Positions 6,844 to 14,404 of a stretch of 17,479 nucleotides of DNA are shown one piece after another (the stretch's first letter is position 1; every line of letters starts with the position of its first letter). The stretch comes from Polaromonas sp. (lineage in GTDB: Bacteria > Pseudomonadota > Gammaproteobacteria > Burkholderiales > Burkholderiaceae_C), in the NCBI GenBank assembly GCA_023259235.1, contig JAHFQQ010000030.1:1-17479 (forward strand). Direction: 5' to 3'. The notes beneath the pieces were generated by a model, which searched no databases, had not been told where the DNA came from, and saw only the letters and a program-made list of their open reading frames with translations. A program made the translations under genes and the position numbers.

Positions 6844-8173
6844 GCCCGATTCGTCCCGTCCATCCGATTCCCATGCTGCTTCCGGTGGCGCCGGGCCGTC
6901 GAAACCGGCCACGCCCGCCTTGGTCGATTCGCCGTTGATGCGCCAGGCTGGCTGCGAGGTGCTGTCGCTGGCCCTGATGAATGCGCGCAATCATACGCTG
7001 CAGCTGTTTGCGCAATTTCAGAATGCGCTCGAGACAGTCAATTTTGCGGTGCCGCGGTTGCCCGTTCTGAATCCGCCGCTGTGGGAGCTTGGCCATGTGG
7101 CCTGGTTTCAGGAGCGCTGGATTGGCCGCAACCTGCAGCGCAGCCTGGGCGCGCGCTGTGACCCGCTGCAGGCCCGGCTTGCCTCGATTGAACCTGAGGC
7201 GGACCGCTGGTGGGACTCAGACCAGGTTGCGCATGCGAGCCGCTGGACGCTGAAGCTGCCGGATGTGGCGCGTTGCCGTGCCTACCTGCTCGATTCCCTG
7301 GAGAGCACGCTGGACCTGCTGGACAAGGCACGCCATCATGGCGAGGGAGACGACGCGCTTTATTTTTACCGCCTCTGCCTGTTCCACGAGGACATGCATG
7401 GCGAAGCCTTTGCCTACATGGCCCAGACACTGGGCCTGGCGCTGGACAAACCCCTGCTGGAGGCCCTGGCACCGCCACCGCTCCCGGTGCGCGAGGCGCT
7501 GCTGCTGCCGGCCATGCAGTGGCAGATGGGCAGTTCCGCAGGAGATGGCGCGGGCTTTGTCTTTGACAACGAGAAAGCGGCGCATGTCATCAGCGTGCCG
7601 GAGTTCGAGATTGATGCGCAGCCCGTCACCTGGGCGCAGTATGTGGAGTTCGTCGGCGACGGGGGTTATGACCGCCCGGAGTTCTGGCACCCTGAAGGCT
7701 GGCAATGGCTGCAGGCCCTGACGCACCTCGAAGGCCGGAGGGGACCGCGCTACGTTGAGCAGATCGGCGCGGCCAGCGGCGCAGTCATGCAAATGCGCTT
7801 CGGCAAGTCCATGCGCATGCTGGGAAACCAGCCTGCCATGCATGTGAGCTGGTGGGAAGCCGACGCGTGGTGCCGTTGGGCCGGACGCCGGCTCCCCGCG
7901 GAGGTTGAATGGGAAGCCGCCGCCCACACGGCGGGACACCGGGGTTTCCGCTGGGGCGATGTCTGGGAATGGATGGGCACGACGTTCCGGCCTTACCCGG
8001 GTTTTTCGCCCGATCCCTACCAATCCTATTCGCAGCCCTGGTTTGGCACGCACAAGGTGCTGCGCGGGGGGTCGTTTGCCACCCGCGCGCGCATGAAACA
8101 TCCAAAGTACCGCAACTTCTACCTGCCCGGGCGCGACGACATCTTCTGTGGGTTCAGATCCTGTTCGCTATAA
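6842..8173 (+). CDS. senA: Selenoneine synthase SenA (EgtB-like non-heme iron enzyme)
   Basis: EgtB/OvoA-type mononuclear iron enzyme that, in the selenoneine pathway, joins a selenosugar to hercynine with oxygen. From ATG 6842 it has 443 residues. A DinB-type N-terminal domain carries the probable three-His iron site: H85 in LGHVAWFQERW, and H182 and H186 in LFHEDMHGEAF. A C-terminal formylglycine-generating-enzyme-like domain starts near MQWQMGS (226-232), with FDNEKAAHVISVPEFEIDAQPVTWAQY-type blocks, HVSWWEADAWCRWAGRRLP and a terminal VLRGGSFATRARMKHPKYRN...GFRSC. Because senB and selD are adjacent, SenA is more likely than an ergothioneine EgtB. The N-terminal 32 residues are Pro/Ser-rich and unconserved, so ATG 6938 may be the true start. 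No clear ribosome site precedes either. The stop codon lies inside a 48-bp repeat. Confidence 0.9.
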   Translation: MPDSSRPSDSHAASGGAGPSKPATPALVDSPLMRQAGCEVLSLALMNARNHTLQLFAQFQNALETVNFAVPRLPVLNPPLWELGHVAWFQERWIGRNLQRSLGARCDPLQARLASIEPEADRWWDSDQVAHASRWTLKLPDVARCRAYLLDSLESTLDLLDKARHHGEGDDALYFYRLCLFHEDMHGEAFAYMAQTLGLALDKPLLEALAPPPLPVREALLLPAMQWQMGSSAGDGAGFVFDNEKAAHVISVPEFEIDAQPVTWAQYVEFVGDGGYDRPEFWHPEGWQWLQALTHLEGRRGPRYVEQIGAASGAVMQMRFGKSMRMLGNQPAMHVSWWEADAWCRWAGRRLPAEVEWEAAAHTAGHRGFRWGDVWEWMGTTFRPYPGFSPDPYQSYSQPWFGTHKVLRGGSFATRARMKHPKYRNFYLPGRDDIFCGFRSCSL

Positions 8174-8214
8174 AATAGATAGCTGTATATGATTGTGTTG
8201 TCTGGGCTAGAGCC
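8167..8214 (+). repeat. Copy A of a 48-bp interspersed repeat, between convergent genes
   Basis: The unit has the order GCTAT, 7 nt, ATAGCTG-like arm, 18-nt spacer, then GGGCTAGAGCC. Both conserved blocks are self-complementary (GCTAT/ATAGC and GGCT/AGCC), so two small hairpins could form. The TAA of senA (8171-8173) and the TAG of the convergent regulator (8209-8207) both lie within it. Copies B (10953-11000) and C (15736-15783) align to it without gaps. I recognise the general pattern from memory of Comamonadaceae genomes but cannot confirm the family here. Confidence 0.75.
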
Positions 8215-9322
8215 TGGTTTTATTGACTTTTGTGGTGCGGTAGTTCCACCACGGCAAAGCAGCACGCAATGACAGCACCTTGCCGCTTTGGGCCAGCTCG
8301 CCGCTGTAGCCTGGCAGCTTGCCCAGCGCGGCCTGCCACTCGCCGCCCTGCAGTTCCTTGAGCAGGGCCTGCACCTGCGGCGCGGGCAGCTCAGACTTGC
8401 GGCACACCAGGTGGTAGCGCTCCTGCACCAGCGGCACAAAGCCCAGTCCTTTCGCGCGCGCCGCGGCCTCGATGCCCAGGCCGGCATCGGCGGCATCGCT
8501 GGCCACGGCTTGGGCGACGGCGGCGTGCGAGGGCTCCTGGCTCGGGTAGCCCTGGATCTCCGAAGGGCGTAGGCCGGCCCGCGCCAGCAGTTCGTCGAGC
8601 AGCACCCGGGTGCCGGTGCCCTGCGCGCGGTTGACGTAGCGGACGCCAGGCCGTTTCAAGTCAGCCAGGCTGGCAATTCCCAGCGGGTTGTTCCTGGCGA
8701 CGATCAGGCCCTGCGTGCGATGGGTAAAGCCGATCAGCTTGTGCAGGCCGGGTTTGAGCAGGTGCCGGTAGGCAAGCGCCGCCACCGACTTGCTGGCGGG
8801 CTGATCCAGCGTGTGAAAGCCAGCCATCATGCAGCGTCCGGCGTTCAGGGCTGCAATGGCATCGACGCTGCCCATGAAGCGGATGTCCAGGTGCAGGCCA
8901 TGCGCGCGGGCCTGCTCGCGCAGCGCCGTCAGCGCGGCATCGTGGCTGGCGTAGAGCGTGAGCACATGGGTGCTGTCGTCAAAGGCGGTGGCAAAAGCGC
9001 GCTCGATGTCGCCGCGCAGCGCTTCGATTTGCGGCGCCAGCCGCGCCTGCGCCTGGCGCTCGGCCCATAGCAGCTTTTCGCCAAACTCGGTGAGCCGGGC
9101 GTGCTGGCCCTTGTCCCAGACGATCAGCGGGCGCTCCAGGGTTTTTTCCCAGTCCTTGAGCGCGCCCCAGACATGCCGGTAGGACAGGTTCAGCGTCCGG
9201 CTGGCACCGGCGATGGAGCCCTGCTCACGCACCGCGTGCAGCATGTCCATCAGCGGGTTGCGGATCAGCGCGTCCTTGCCGCGCCGGGGCGTCAGCAGGT
9301 AGGAAAGTTCGACTTCATGCAT
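8207..9322 (-). CDS. ModE-like HTH regulator fused to a binding-protein-like domain, probable tungstate/molybdate sensor
   Basis: Transcription regulator of about 371 residues. The N-terminal part (roughly 1-100) is a ModE/LysR-type winged helix: MDMLHAVREQGSIAGASRTL, LSYRHVWGALKDWEK and a WDKGQHARLTEFGEKLLWAE wing. The rest (from about HVLTLYASHD) resembles the PBP-like domain found in regulators of molybdate or tungstate transport, with FMGSVDAIAALNAGRCMMAGFH and VRYVNRAQGTGTRVLLDELL, and probably binds the oxyanion or a related ligand. It is divergent from tupBCA, which fits local control, with an operator candidate at 9368-9396. ATG 9322 (MHEVELSY) was chosen; ATG 9331 is three codons upstream, and neither has a clear ribosome site. 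The TAG stop lies in repeat copy A. Confidence 0.85.
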   Translation of the reverse strand: MHEVELSYLLTPRRGKDALIRNPLMDMLHAVREQGSIAGASRTLNLSYRHVWGALKDWEKTLERPLIVWDKGQHARLTEFGEKLLWAERQAQARLAPQIEALRGDIERAFATAFDDSTHVLTLYASHDAALTALREQARAHGLHLDIRFMGSVDAIAALNAGRCMMAGFHTLDQPASKSVAALAYRHLLKPGLHKLIGFTHRTQGLIVARNNPLGIASLADLKRPGVRYVNRAQGTGTRVLLDELLARAGLRPSEIQGYPSQEPSHAAVAQAVASDAADAGLGIEAAARAKGLGFVPLVQERYHLVCRKSELPAPQVQALLKELQGGEWQAALGKLPGYSGELAQSGKVLSLRAALPWWNYRTTKVNKTRL

Positions 9323-9367
9323 GGCGGGCATCGGGCATGCAGGGATTATGCGTGCTGCAATCACCGG

Positions 9368-9396
9368 CGTTTTCCTATGCAAAACATTTCATAACG
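9368..9396. promoter_or_regulatory. Candidate ModE-type operator between the regulator and tupB
   Basis: An imperfect inverted repeat reads CGTTTTCCTAT, 7 nt, ATTTCATAACG. The right half, reverse-complemented, is CGTTATGAAAT and matches the left half at 7 of 11 positions. The outer CGTT/AACG resemble E. coli ModE sites. It is 46 bp from the regulator start and 63 bp from the tupB start, well placed to act on both promoters. The whole 136-bp interval 9323-9458 otherwise holds no gene. Direct binding is an inference. Confidence 0.45.
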
Positions 9397-9458
9397 GTCT
9401 TTACCGATGCGCACCCGGGGCCCGCGCGCTAGGCTGGACGCCTCGCAAGACTTGCAGC

Positions 9459-10235
9459 ATGACCACCTTCTCCGACAGCGCTGTCACGGCCTTTTTGCTC
9501 ATCACGTCGCTCGACCCCATGCTCGCCAGCATCGTCGTCCGGTCGCTGGCCGTGAGCACGAGTGCCTGCCTGATCGCCTGCAGCGCCGGCCTGTTGCTGG
9601 GGGGCTGGCTCGGCGTGGCGCGCTTTCGGGGCCGCGCCGGGGTGCTGGCTCTGCTCAATACCGCATTGGCCCTGCCCTCGGTGGTGGTCGGGCTGGTGGT
9701 GTATCTGCTGCTGTCGCGCAGCGGGCCACTGGGTTTTCTGGGCTGGCTGTTTTCCTTCAAGGCCATGGTGCTGGCACAGGCCGTGCTGGTGCTGCCGGTC
9801 GTCACGGCGCTGGTTCGCCAGACCATTGAAGACGCCGACCGCGGCCACGGCGAGCAGTTCCAGTCGCTGGGCGCGCGCCGTTTCATGCGCAGCCTGATTT
9901 TGTTGTGGGACGAGCGTTATGCCTTGCTCACGGTGCTGATTGCCGCCTTTGGCCGCGCCATTTCAGAGGTTGGCGCGGTGATGGTGGTGGGCGGCAATAT
10001 TGACGGCTTCACGCGCGTGATGACGACCTCGATTGCGCTGGAAACCAGCAAGGGCGACCTGGCGCTGGCCCTCGCGCTGGGCCTCTTGCTGCTTGGCCTG
10101 GTCCTGCTGCTCAATGGCCTGATCGTGCTGGTGCGGTACTGGCGCGAGCAACTCGACGACCCGTTGCCGGAGGCGGCGTCCGTCCAGGCGCCTGCCCCGG
10201 TGCCCGGCGCGGCCGCCCGGATGGCCCGGCCATGA
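9459..10235 (+). CDS. tupB: Tungstate ABC transporter permease TupB
   Basis: Inner-membrane permease of a TupABC-type oxyanion importer, 258 residues from ATG 9459. Hydrophobic segments are visible at about 25-52, 57-83, 95-125, 150-180 and 205-230. The cytoplasmic coupling loop is around EQFQSLGARRFMRSLILLW, followed by ERYALLTVLIAAFGRAISEVGAVMVVGGN, a block typical of TupB/ModB-like permeases. An upstream ATG at 9321 lies in the divergent regulator and operator region and is unlikely as a start. The gene ends in ATGA shared with tupC. Specificity for tungstate is assigned from the TupA partner and not from this subunit. Confidence 0.88.
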   Translation: MTTFSDSAVTAFLLITSLDPMLASIVVRSLAVSTSACLIACSAGLLLGGWLGVARFRGRAGVLALLNTALALPSVVVGLVVYLLLSRSGPLGFLGWLFSFKAMVLAQAVLVLPVVTALVRQTIEDADRGHGEQFQSLGARRFMRSLILLWDERYALLTVLIAAFGRAISEVGAVMVVGGNIDGFTRVMTTSIALETSKGDLALALALGLLLLGLVLLLNGLIVLVRYWREQLDDPLPEAASVQAPAPVPGAAARMARP

Positions 10236-10921
10236 CGCCCATTTTTGACCTGCATGCCATCAGCGTGCGGTTTGGGCAGATCCAGGCGCTGCGCGCCTGC
10301 ACGCTGCGCGTCAATGCCGGCGAGCGGCTGGCGCTGGTGGGCGCCAACGGCAGCGGCAAGAGCACTTTGCTGCGAACCCTGCACGGGCTGGCGCGGCCTG
10401 CCGCGGGCAGTTTCAGGCGCGATGCGCAGGCCCGCCAGACCATGCTGTTTCAGCGCCCCTACATGCTGCGCGCCAGTGTGCGGAGCAACGTGGCCCTGGG
10501 CCTGTGGTTAAAGGGGGTGCCGTGGCAGCAGGCCAAAGCGCAGGCGATGCAGGCGCTCGAGCGCGTCGGCCTGGCGGATATTGCGCGGCGCAACGCCAGG
10601 GCCCTGTCGGGCGGGCAGCAGCAGCGCGTGGCCCTGGCACGGGCCTGGGCACTCAAGCCGCAGGTGTTGCTGCTCGATGAGCCCACCTCCAGCCTGGACC
10701 CGGCGGCCAAGCGCGAGGTGGAACGCCTGATGGCCGAATTTTCCGAGGCCGGCATGACGCTGGTATTCAGCAGCCACAACCTGGGCCAGGTCAAGCGCCT
10801 GGCCAGCCGCGTGATCTATCTTGAACACGGCCACCTGGTGGCCGACTTGCCCACCCGGGCTTTTTTCAACGGGCCGCTGCCAGCGGCGGCGGAAAGCTTT
10901 TTAAAAGGGGAACTTGGATGA
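10232..10921 (+). CDS. tupC: Tungstate ABC transporter ATP-binding protein TupC
   Basis: ATPase subunit that drives the TupB permease. All expected motifs are present in the 229 residues: Walker A GANGSGKST (37-45), Q-loop Q74, signature LSGGQ (125-129), Walker B LLLDEP (146-151), D-loop SSLD (153-156) and switch His H182. There is no extra C-terminal regulatory domain of the ModC type, which agrees with a TupC-like rather than a classical ModC protein. The start overlaps the tupB stop by 4 nt and the stop overlaps the tupA start by 4 nt, so the three genes are one translationally coupled operon. Confidence 0.92.
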   Translation: MTPIFDLHAISVRFGQIQALRACTLRVNAGERLALVGANGSGKSTLLRTLHGLARPAAGSFRRDAQARQTMLFQRPYMLRASVRSNVALGLWLKGVPWQQAKAQAMQALERVGLADIARRNARALSGGQQQRVALARAWALKPQVLLLDEPTSSLDPAAKREVERLMAEFSEAGMTLVFSSHNLGQVKRLASRVIYLEHGHLVADLPTRAFFNGPLPAAAESFLKGELG

Positions 10922-11745
10922 ACGGTCTCAGTAAAAATTCTTGGTCATTCAAGGCTATAGCCCTTATGGCAATTGCATTGTCAGCTACATATTCAATAGC
11001 GCAAACTCCCACCATGGTGATGGCATCCACCACCTCCACCGAGCAGTCCGGGCTGTTCGGCACCCTGATTCCTGCCTTCAAGAAGGCCACCGGGATAGAT
11101 ACGAAGGTGGTGGCGGTGGGCACCGGCCAGGCGATCGACATGGGCCGCCGCGGCGATGCCGATGTGCTGTTCGTGCACGATCAGGCGGCCGAGGAAAAAG
11201 TGGTGGCCGAGGGCTACGCCATCAAGCGCTTCCCGGTGATGTACAACGACTTCGTGCTGATCGGCCCGGCCGCGGATCCGGCGAAGGTCAAGGGCCATGA
11301 CATCGTTGCGGCGCTGAAAAAGCTTGGCGACGGCAACGCCAGTTTTGTCTCGCGCGGCGACAAGAGCGGCACCTATGCGGCTGAGTTGCGCTACTGGAAA
11401 ATCGCTGGTGTGCAAGCGCCCGCCTTCGCCAACTACAAAGCCTGCGGCTGTGGCATGGGTCCGGCGCTGAACATGGCCGCCAGCATGGGAGCCTATGTCC
11501 TGTCGGACCGCGGCACCTGGCTGAACTTCAAAAATCGCGCTGACCTGGCCGTGCTGGTGGAAGGCGACAAGCGACTGTTCAACCAGTACGGCGTGATGGT
11601 GGTCAATCCGGCCAGGCACCCGCAAACCAAAGTGGCTGAGGCGCAAAAGTTTGTCGACTGGGTGACCGGCCCCGCCGGGCAGGCCGTGATTGCCGGCTAC
11701 AAGATCAACGGCGAGCAACTGTTTTTTCCCAATGCCGCCAGGTAA
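10918..11745 (+). CDS. tupA: Tungstate-binding periplasmic protein TupA
   Basis: Periplasmic solute-binding protein of 275 residues. The N-terminus is a signal peptide with core KAIALMAIALSATYSIA (12-28) and a probable cleavage near A28. The mature chain opens with MVMASTTSTEQSGLF (33-47), matching the TTS-type oxyanion loop of TupA proteins. VVAVGTGQAIDMGRRGDADVL (64-84), SRGDKSGTY and the Gly-rich GCGMGPALNMAA follow in the usual order. A ribosome site (AAAGGGGAAC) precedes the ATG, which overlaps the tupC stop as ATGA. Molybdate is the main alternative ligand. The hydrophobic core of the signal peptide is encoded by repeat copy B, read in antisense, which is unusual. tupA is the last gene of the operon here. 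Confidence 0.92.
   Translation: MNGLSKNSWSFKAIALMAIALSATYSIAQTPTMVMASTTSTEQSGLFGTLIPAFKKATGIDTKVVAVGTGQAIDMGRRGDADVLFVHDQAAEEKVVAEGYAIKRFPVMYNDFVLIGPAADPAKVKGHDIVAALKKLGDGNASFVSRGDKSGTYAAELRYWKIAGVQAPAFANYKACGCGMGPALNMAASMGAYVLSDRGTWLNFKNRADLAVLVEGDKRLFNQYGVMVVNPARHPQTKVAEAQKFVDWVTGPAGQAVIAGYKINGEQLFFPNAAR
10953..11000 (-). repeat. Copy B of the 48-bp interspersed repeat, inside the tupA signal peptide
   Basis: In minus-strand orientation this reads GCTATTGAATATGTAGCTG, then an 18-nt spacer, then GGGCTATAGCC, with the same 19+18+11 architecture as copy A and no gaps. It is lower in GC than the surrounding gene. The tupA frame reads it antisense and encodes residues 12-28, the hydrophobic core of the leader. 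Confidence 0.7.
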
Positions 11746-11875
11746 ACCACATACCAGCAGCAGGCCAGGACCTGCTTTCATGTGAATCAGGTGCAGGCAA
11801 AGCAGGTAATGAATGGGCCCTTGGTCAGCTTGCGCAGGCAACCACTTTTCAGGGAGTATTTTCTGCAAGTTGCCA

Positions 11876-11910
11876 GCCACGCCACTGCGCCTTGAATGCA
11901 GAGGCGTGGC
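11876..11910. terminator. Hairpin in the convergent tupA / TonB-receptor gap
   Basis: A perfect 8-bp inverted repeat GCCACGCC/GGCGTGGC with a 19-nt loop lies 9 nt past the stop of the minus-strand receptor gene. The 173-bp gap 11746-11918 holds no gene. The position suits transcription termination for the receptor operon or for tupBCA, but no T-run follows on either strand. If it terminates, it does so as an atypical or bidirectional structure. Confidence 0.35.
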
Positions 11911-11918
11911 AGTGCAAA

Positions 11919-14237
11919 TCAGAACTTCATGTTGACGCCGGCGTAGATCGAGCGGCCCATGCCGGGCACGGCAATGCCCCAGGGAATCCCGTTGATGCCC
12001 ATGGTGGCGCCCTGTCCGGTATAAGCGCCGCCAGTGGGCAGGTAGTAGAACTTGTCAAACAGGTTCTCCACGCCAAAGTCCAGGCGCACAGTCTTCCAGG
12101 AATAACTGCCGCGCAGGTTGACCAGGCTGTAGCCCGGTGTCTTGATCTCGTTGCGCACGTCAGAGATGTCGTCCTTGGCCTTCACCATCACCAGTTCGAT
12201 CCCGTTGTCCCAGCCACCCATCTTTTGCGTCAAGGCGAGTTTGGCGTTGAGCGGCATGACGTTGTACAGCGTATCGCCGGTATCCCGGTTTTTGCCCTTG
12301 CTGTAATTGAGCAGGCCCTTGAACCCGAACTCTCCCCAGCCGGTCTTGGCCAGCGGCATGTGGCCCGAGAGGTCAATACCGTAAAGCCGTGCCGACTGGT
12401 TGGCGTACTGGAGATGCACGAACTTGCCGACGGCGGTGTTGTTCGCCACGCCGCCGCAGAGCGCATTCATCGTCATGCCGCTGCCAGCACAACGCATCGC
12501 ATCAATGTAATCCGTGACCAGGGTGTGGTACGGAGTTGCCTTGAATTCCCAGGCGCGGTTGGGCGCGTGCCAGTCGAAGGTAGTGGAGAGCGTGTGCGCG
12601 ACCTCGGGCTTCAGGTCGGGATTGCCGAGATAGCCGTTGCCGTCGCCGACAAAGTTGTTCATGATCAACGCCATCCCGTTTTGCGACCAGGAGTAACGCT
12701 CATAAAGATTTGGCGAGCGGGTTTTCTGCGCATAGCCAAACTCGATTGAATGGGCCGCATCAGCCGTATAGCGGGCCAACGCGGTCAGATCCCAGTTGTT
12801 GTCGGTACGCTCGCGGCTGCGGGCGTTGAAGGCAGCGGCTGAAACGCCATAGCCAGCCATCATGTTGTTGTAGCCCTGCACCGCCCCGGTATCCGTTTTC
12901 ACCTGCTCGTAGCGCGCCCCGATCAGCGTCAGCCACCGCGGATCGGGCTTGGCCTCCCACTCGGCGAACAGCGCCGCGCGGTCCCGCTTGCCGTCATTGA
13001 TGTTCCAGAACGTATCCGGCGCCATTCCTCCGGAGGTTGCAGGAACGCCAGGAGCGGAAAACATGCCGGCAAGGGATGACGGGGACGGCGGCCACCAGTC
13101 GTTCAGGCGGTAGTGCTGGTATTCGCCGCCGACGCGGAGCAGATCACGCTGCGTGAGGCCAACATCCGCCTTGACGCTGACACCTGTGGTCTTGCCTTCG
13201 GTGTACATCGGCATGCCAGGTGCAACTATGGTGGACGGCGGATTGGGGCCGTATACAAACTGCTTGTCGGCGCCGAAGTCCATGTAGTGATCGACATTTT
13301 CGTGGTAGGCGCGGACCTCCAGCGAGCCCCAGTCAAACTGGCCGGCGTAGCGCAGGTTTACGCTGTTCTGGTCGTTCCTGAGCATGTCCATGCGCTGATT
13401 CGGGTAGAGCTGGTAGGGCAGGTCCTGATGCCCCAACCTGACTTCGAACAAGTGGTTATCGTTCTTGAATGCCAGCCCCAGCGTCTGGTTGTGCGTTTCA
13501 TACGCCGTGGAGCCGACCTCATCAGGCGCCAGGGTGTGCCCGAGGCGACCGGTGAGGTCATTGGTTTTGAATTTTCCACCCGCAGTGTAGTTGTCGGCCT
13601 GGCTGGTGGCGCCGCTGTAACTGATATTGAACCTGTCCGTGGCATGGATGGCCGAGACATTGGCTCCGCGCGCCTTGTTATTGCTGCGGTAAAAGGCTCC
13701 CACCTCCCCCTTGGTGATGGCGGGTTCCCCCAGTGCCGCGAATTCGGGCGCGCGCGACTCGGCGATGATGGTGCCGCCGATGGAATCACCGCCAGCGCTC
13801 ACCGGCGTGATGCCGACATAGACCTTGAGCACGCCAACGCTGGTCGGGTCGATATAGGACAGCGCCGGGTTCATGTGGTTGGGGCAGGAGGCAATCAGGT
13901 CCATGCCATCGACCTTGATGCGCAGGCGGTCGTCGGCCAGGCCATGGATCGCTGGCAGGCTGGAAACGCCGCCGGCGCCGTAGAGGCTGACACCGGGCAC
14001 ATCCCTGAGGAGGCTGGCGGCATCGCTGGTGGCCGAACGCAGGGTGTCGAGCGCCGACGGCTCAACCGGTGTGGCGCCTGGCGGCTGGCTGATGTTGGTT
14101 TGGCTGCCTGTGACGGTAACCGGCGCCAGCGTGCCGGAGGCCTCGTCAGCCGCGTGGGCCTGGCCGCACAGCAGGTACAGCGCGGGCAAAGCCAGCGCCA
14201 TGGCATGGGTGAATTTGTTTGGTTTACGGGAAGACAT
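11919..14237 (-). CDS. TonB-dependent copper receptor, OprC/NosA-like
   Basis: Outer-membrane TonB-dependent transporter of 772 residues. A signal peptide (about 1-29, ending AHA) is followed by a TonB-box-like LAPVTVTGSQ (37-46) and a plug domain with LLRDVPGVSLYGAGG and HGLADDRLRIKVDGMDL. The plug contains ASCPNHMNPALSYIDP (117-132). Its C118-xxx-M122 matches the CxxxM copper site of Pseudomonas OprC and the NosA-type receptors. The 22-strand barrel ends at the terminal Phe (GRSIYAGVNMKF), a normal outer-membrane targeting signal. It is the last gene of the copper run on this strand and lies 167 bp after the CruR-like ORF, which probably controls it. The ribosome site is weak. Expected role: uptake of copper, or of a copper complex, across the outer membrane. 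Confidence 0.92.
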   Translation of the reverse strand: MSSRKPNKFTHAMALALPALYLLCGQAHAADEASGTLAPVTVTGSQTNISQPPGATPVEPSALDTLRSATSDAASLLRDVPGVSLYGAGGVSSLPAIHGLADDRLRIKVDGMDLIASCPNHMNPALSYIDPTSVGVLKVYVGITPVSAGGDSIGGTIIAESRAPEFAALGEPAITKGEVGAFYRSNNKARGANVSAIHATDRFNISYSGATSQADNYTAGGKFKTNDLTGRLGHTLAPDEVGSTAYETHNQTLGLAFKNDNHLFEVRLGHQDLPYQLYPNQRMDMLRNDQNSVNLRYAGQFDWGSLEVRAYHENVDHYMDFGADKQFVYGPNPPSTIVAPGMPMYTEGKTTGVSVKADVGLTQRDLLRVGGEYQHYRLNDWWPPSPSSLAGMFSAPGVPATSGGMAPDTFWNINDGKRDRAALFAEWEAKPDPRWLTLIGARYEQVKTDTGAVQGYNNMMAGYGVSAAAFNARSRERTDNNWDLTALARYTADAAHSIEFGYAQKTRSPNLYERYSWSQNGMALIMNNFVGDGNGYLGNPDLKPEVAHTLSTTFDWHAPNRAWEFKATPYHTLVTDYIDAMRCAGSGMTMNALCGGVANNTAVGKFVHLQYANQSARLYGIDLSGHMPLAKTGWGEFGFKGLLNYSKGKNRDTGDTLYNVMPLNAKLALTQKMGGWDNGIELVMVKAKDDISDVRNEIKTPGYSLVNLRGSYSWKTVRLDFGVENLFDKFYYLPTGGAYTGQGATMGINGIPWGIAVPGMGRSIYAGVNMKF

Positions 14238-14404
14238 GATGGCTTTCTGAGAGAGTCAAGCGCGTGAATGAACGAAAGGGCTGCCGGCAACCAATGAGGG
14301 GCTGGCCCAATGTCGTGCCGGCGGGCCGGCGCAAGGCTGCGCTACCCGCACACACCAGTCACATTTGTGTTGCGGACGTGCAGTCCAGGCGACGAAAAGA
14401 AAAC
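14238..14404 (-). promoter_or_regulatory. Leader between cruR-like ORF and copper receptor, possible Rho-termination region
   Basis: This 167-nt interval has no gene. In the minus-strand transcript a bulged stem can form between CGCA-ACACA and TGTG-TGCG (14374-14347), and a GCCGGC-rich segment lies at about 14317-14333. If the upstream DUF2946 ORF works like Bordetella CruR, Rho-dependent termination would occur here when copper is high. The link to the mechanism comes from the gene order and the ORF motifs, not from this sequence alone. Confidence 0.35.

Noticed and set aside
13113..14267. Plus-strand open frame of 384 codons opposite the copper receptor
   Set aside because: The minus-strand frame has a signal peptide, TonB box, CxxxM plug site and barrel end. 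The plus-strand translation shows no domain or export signal.
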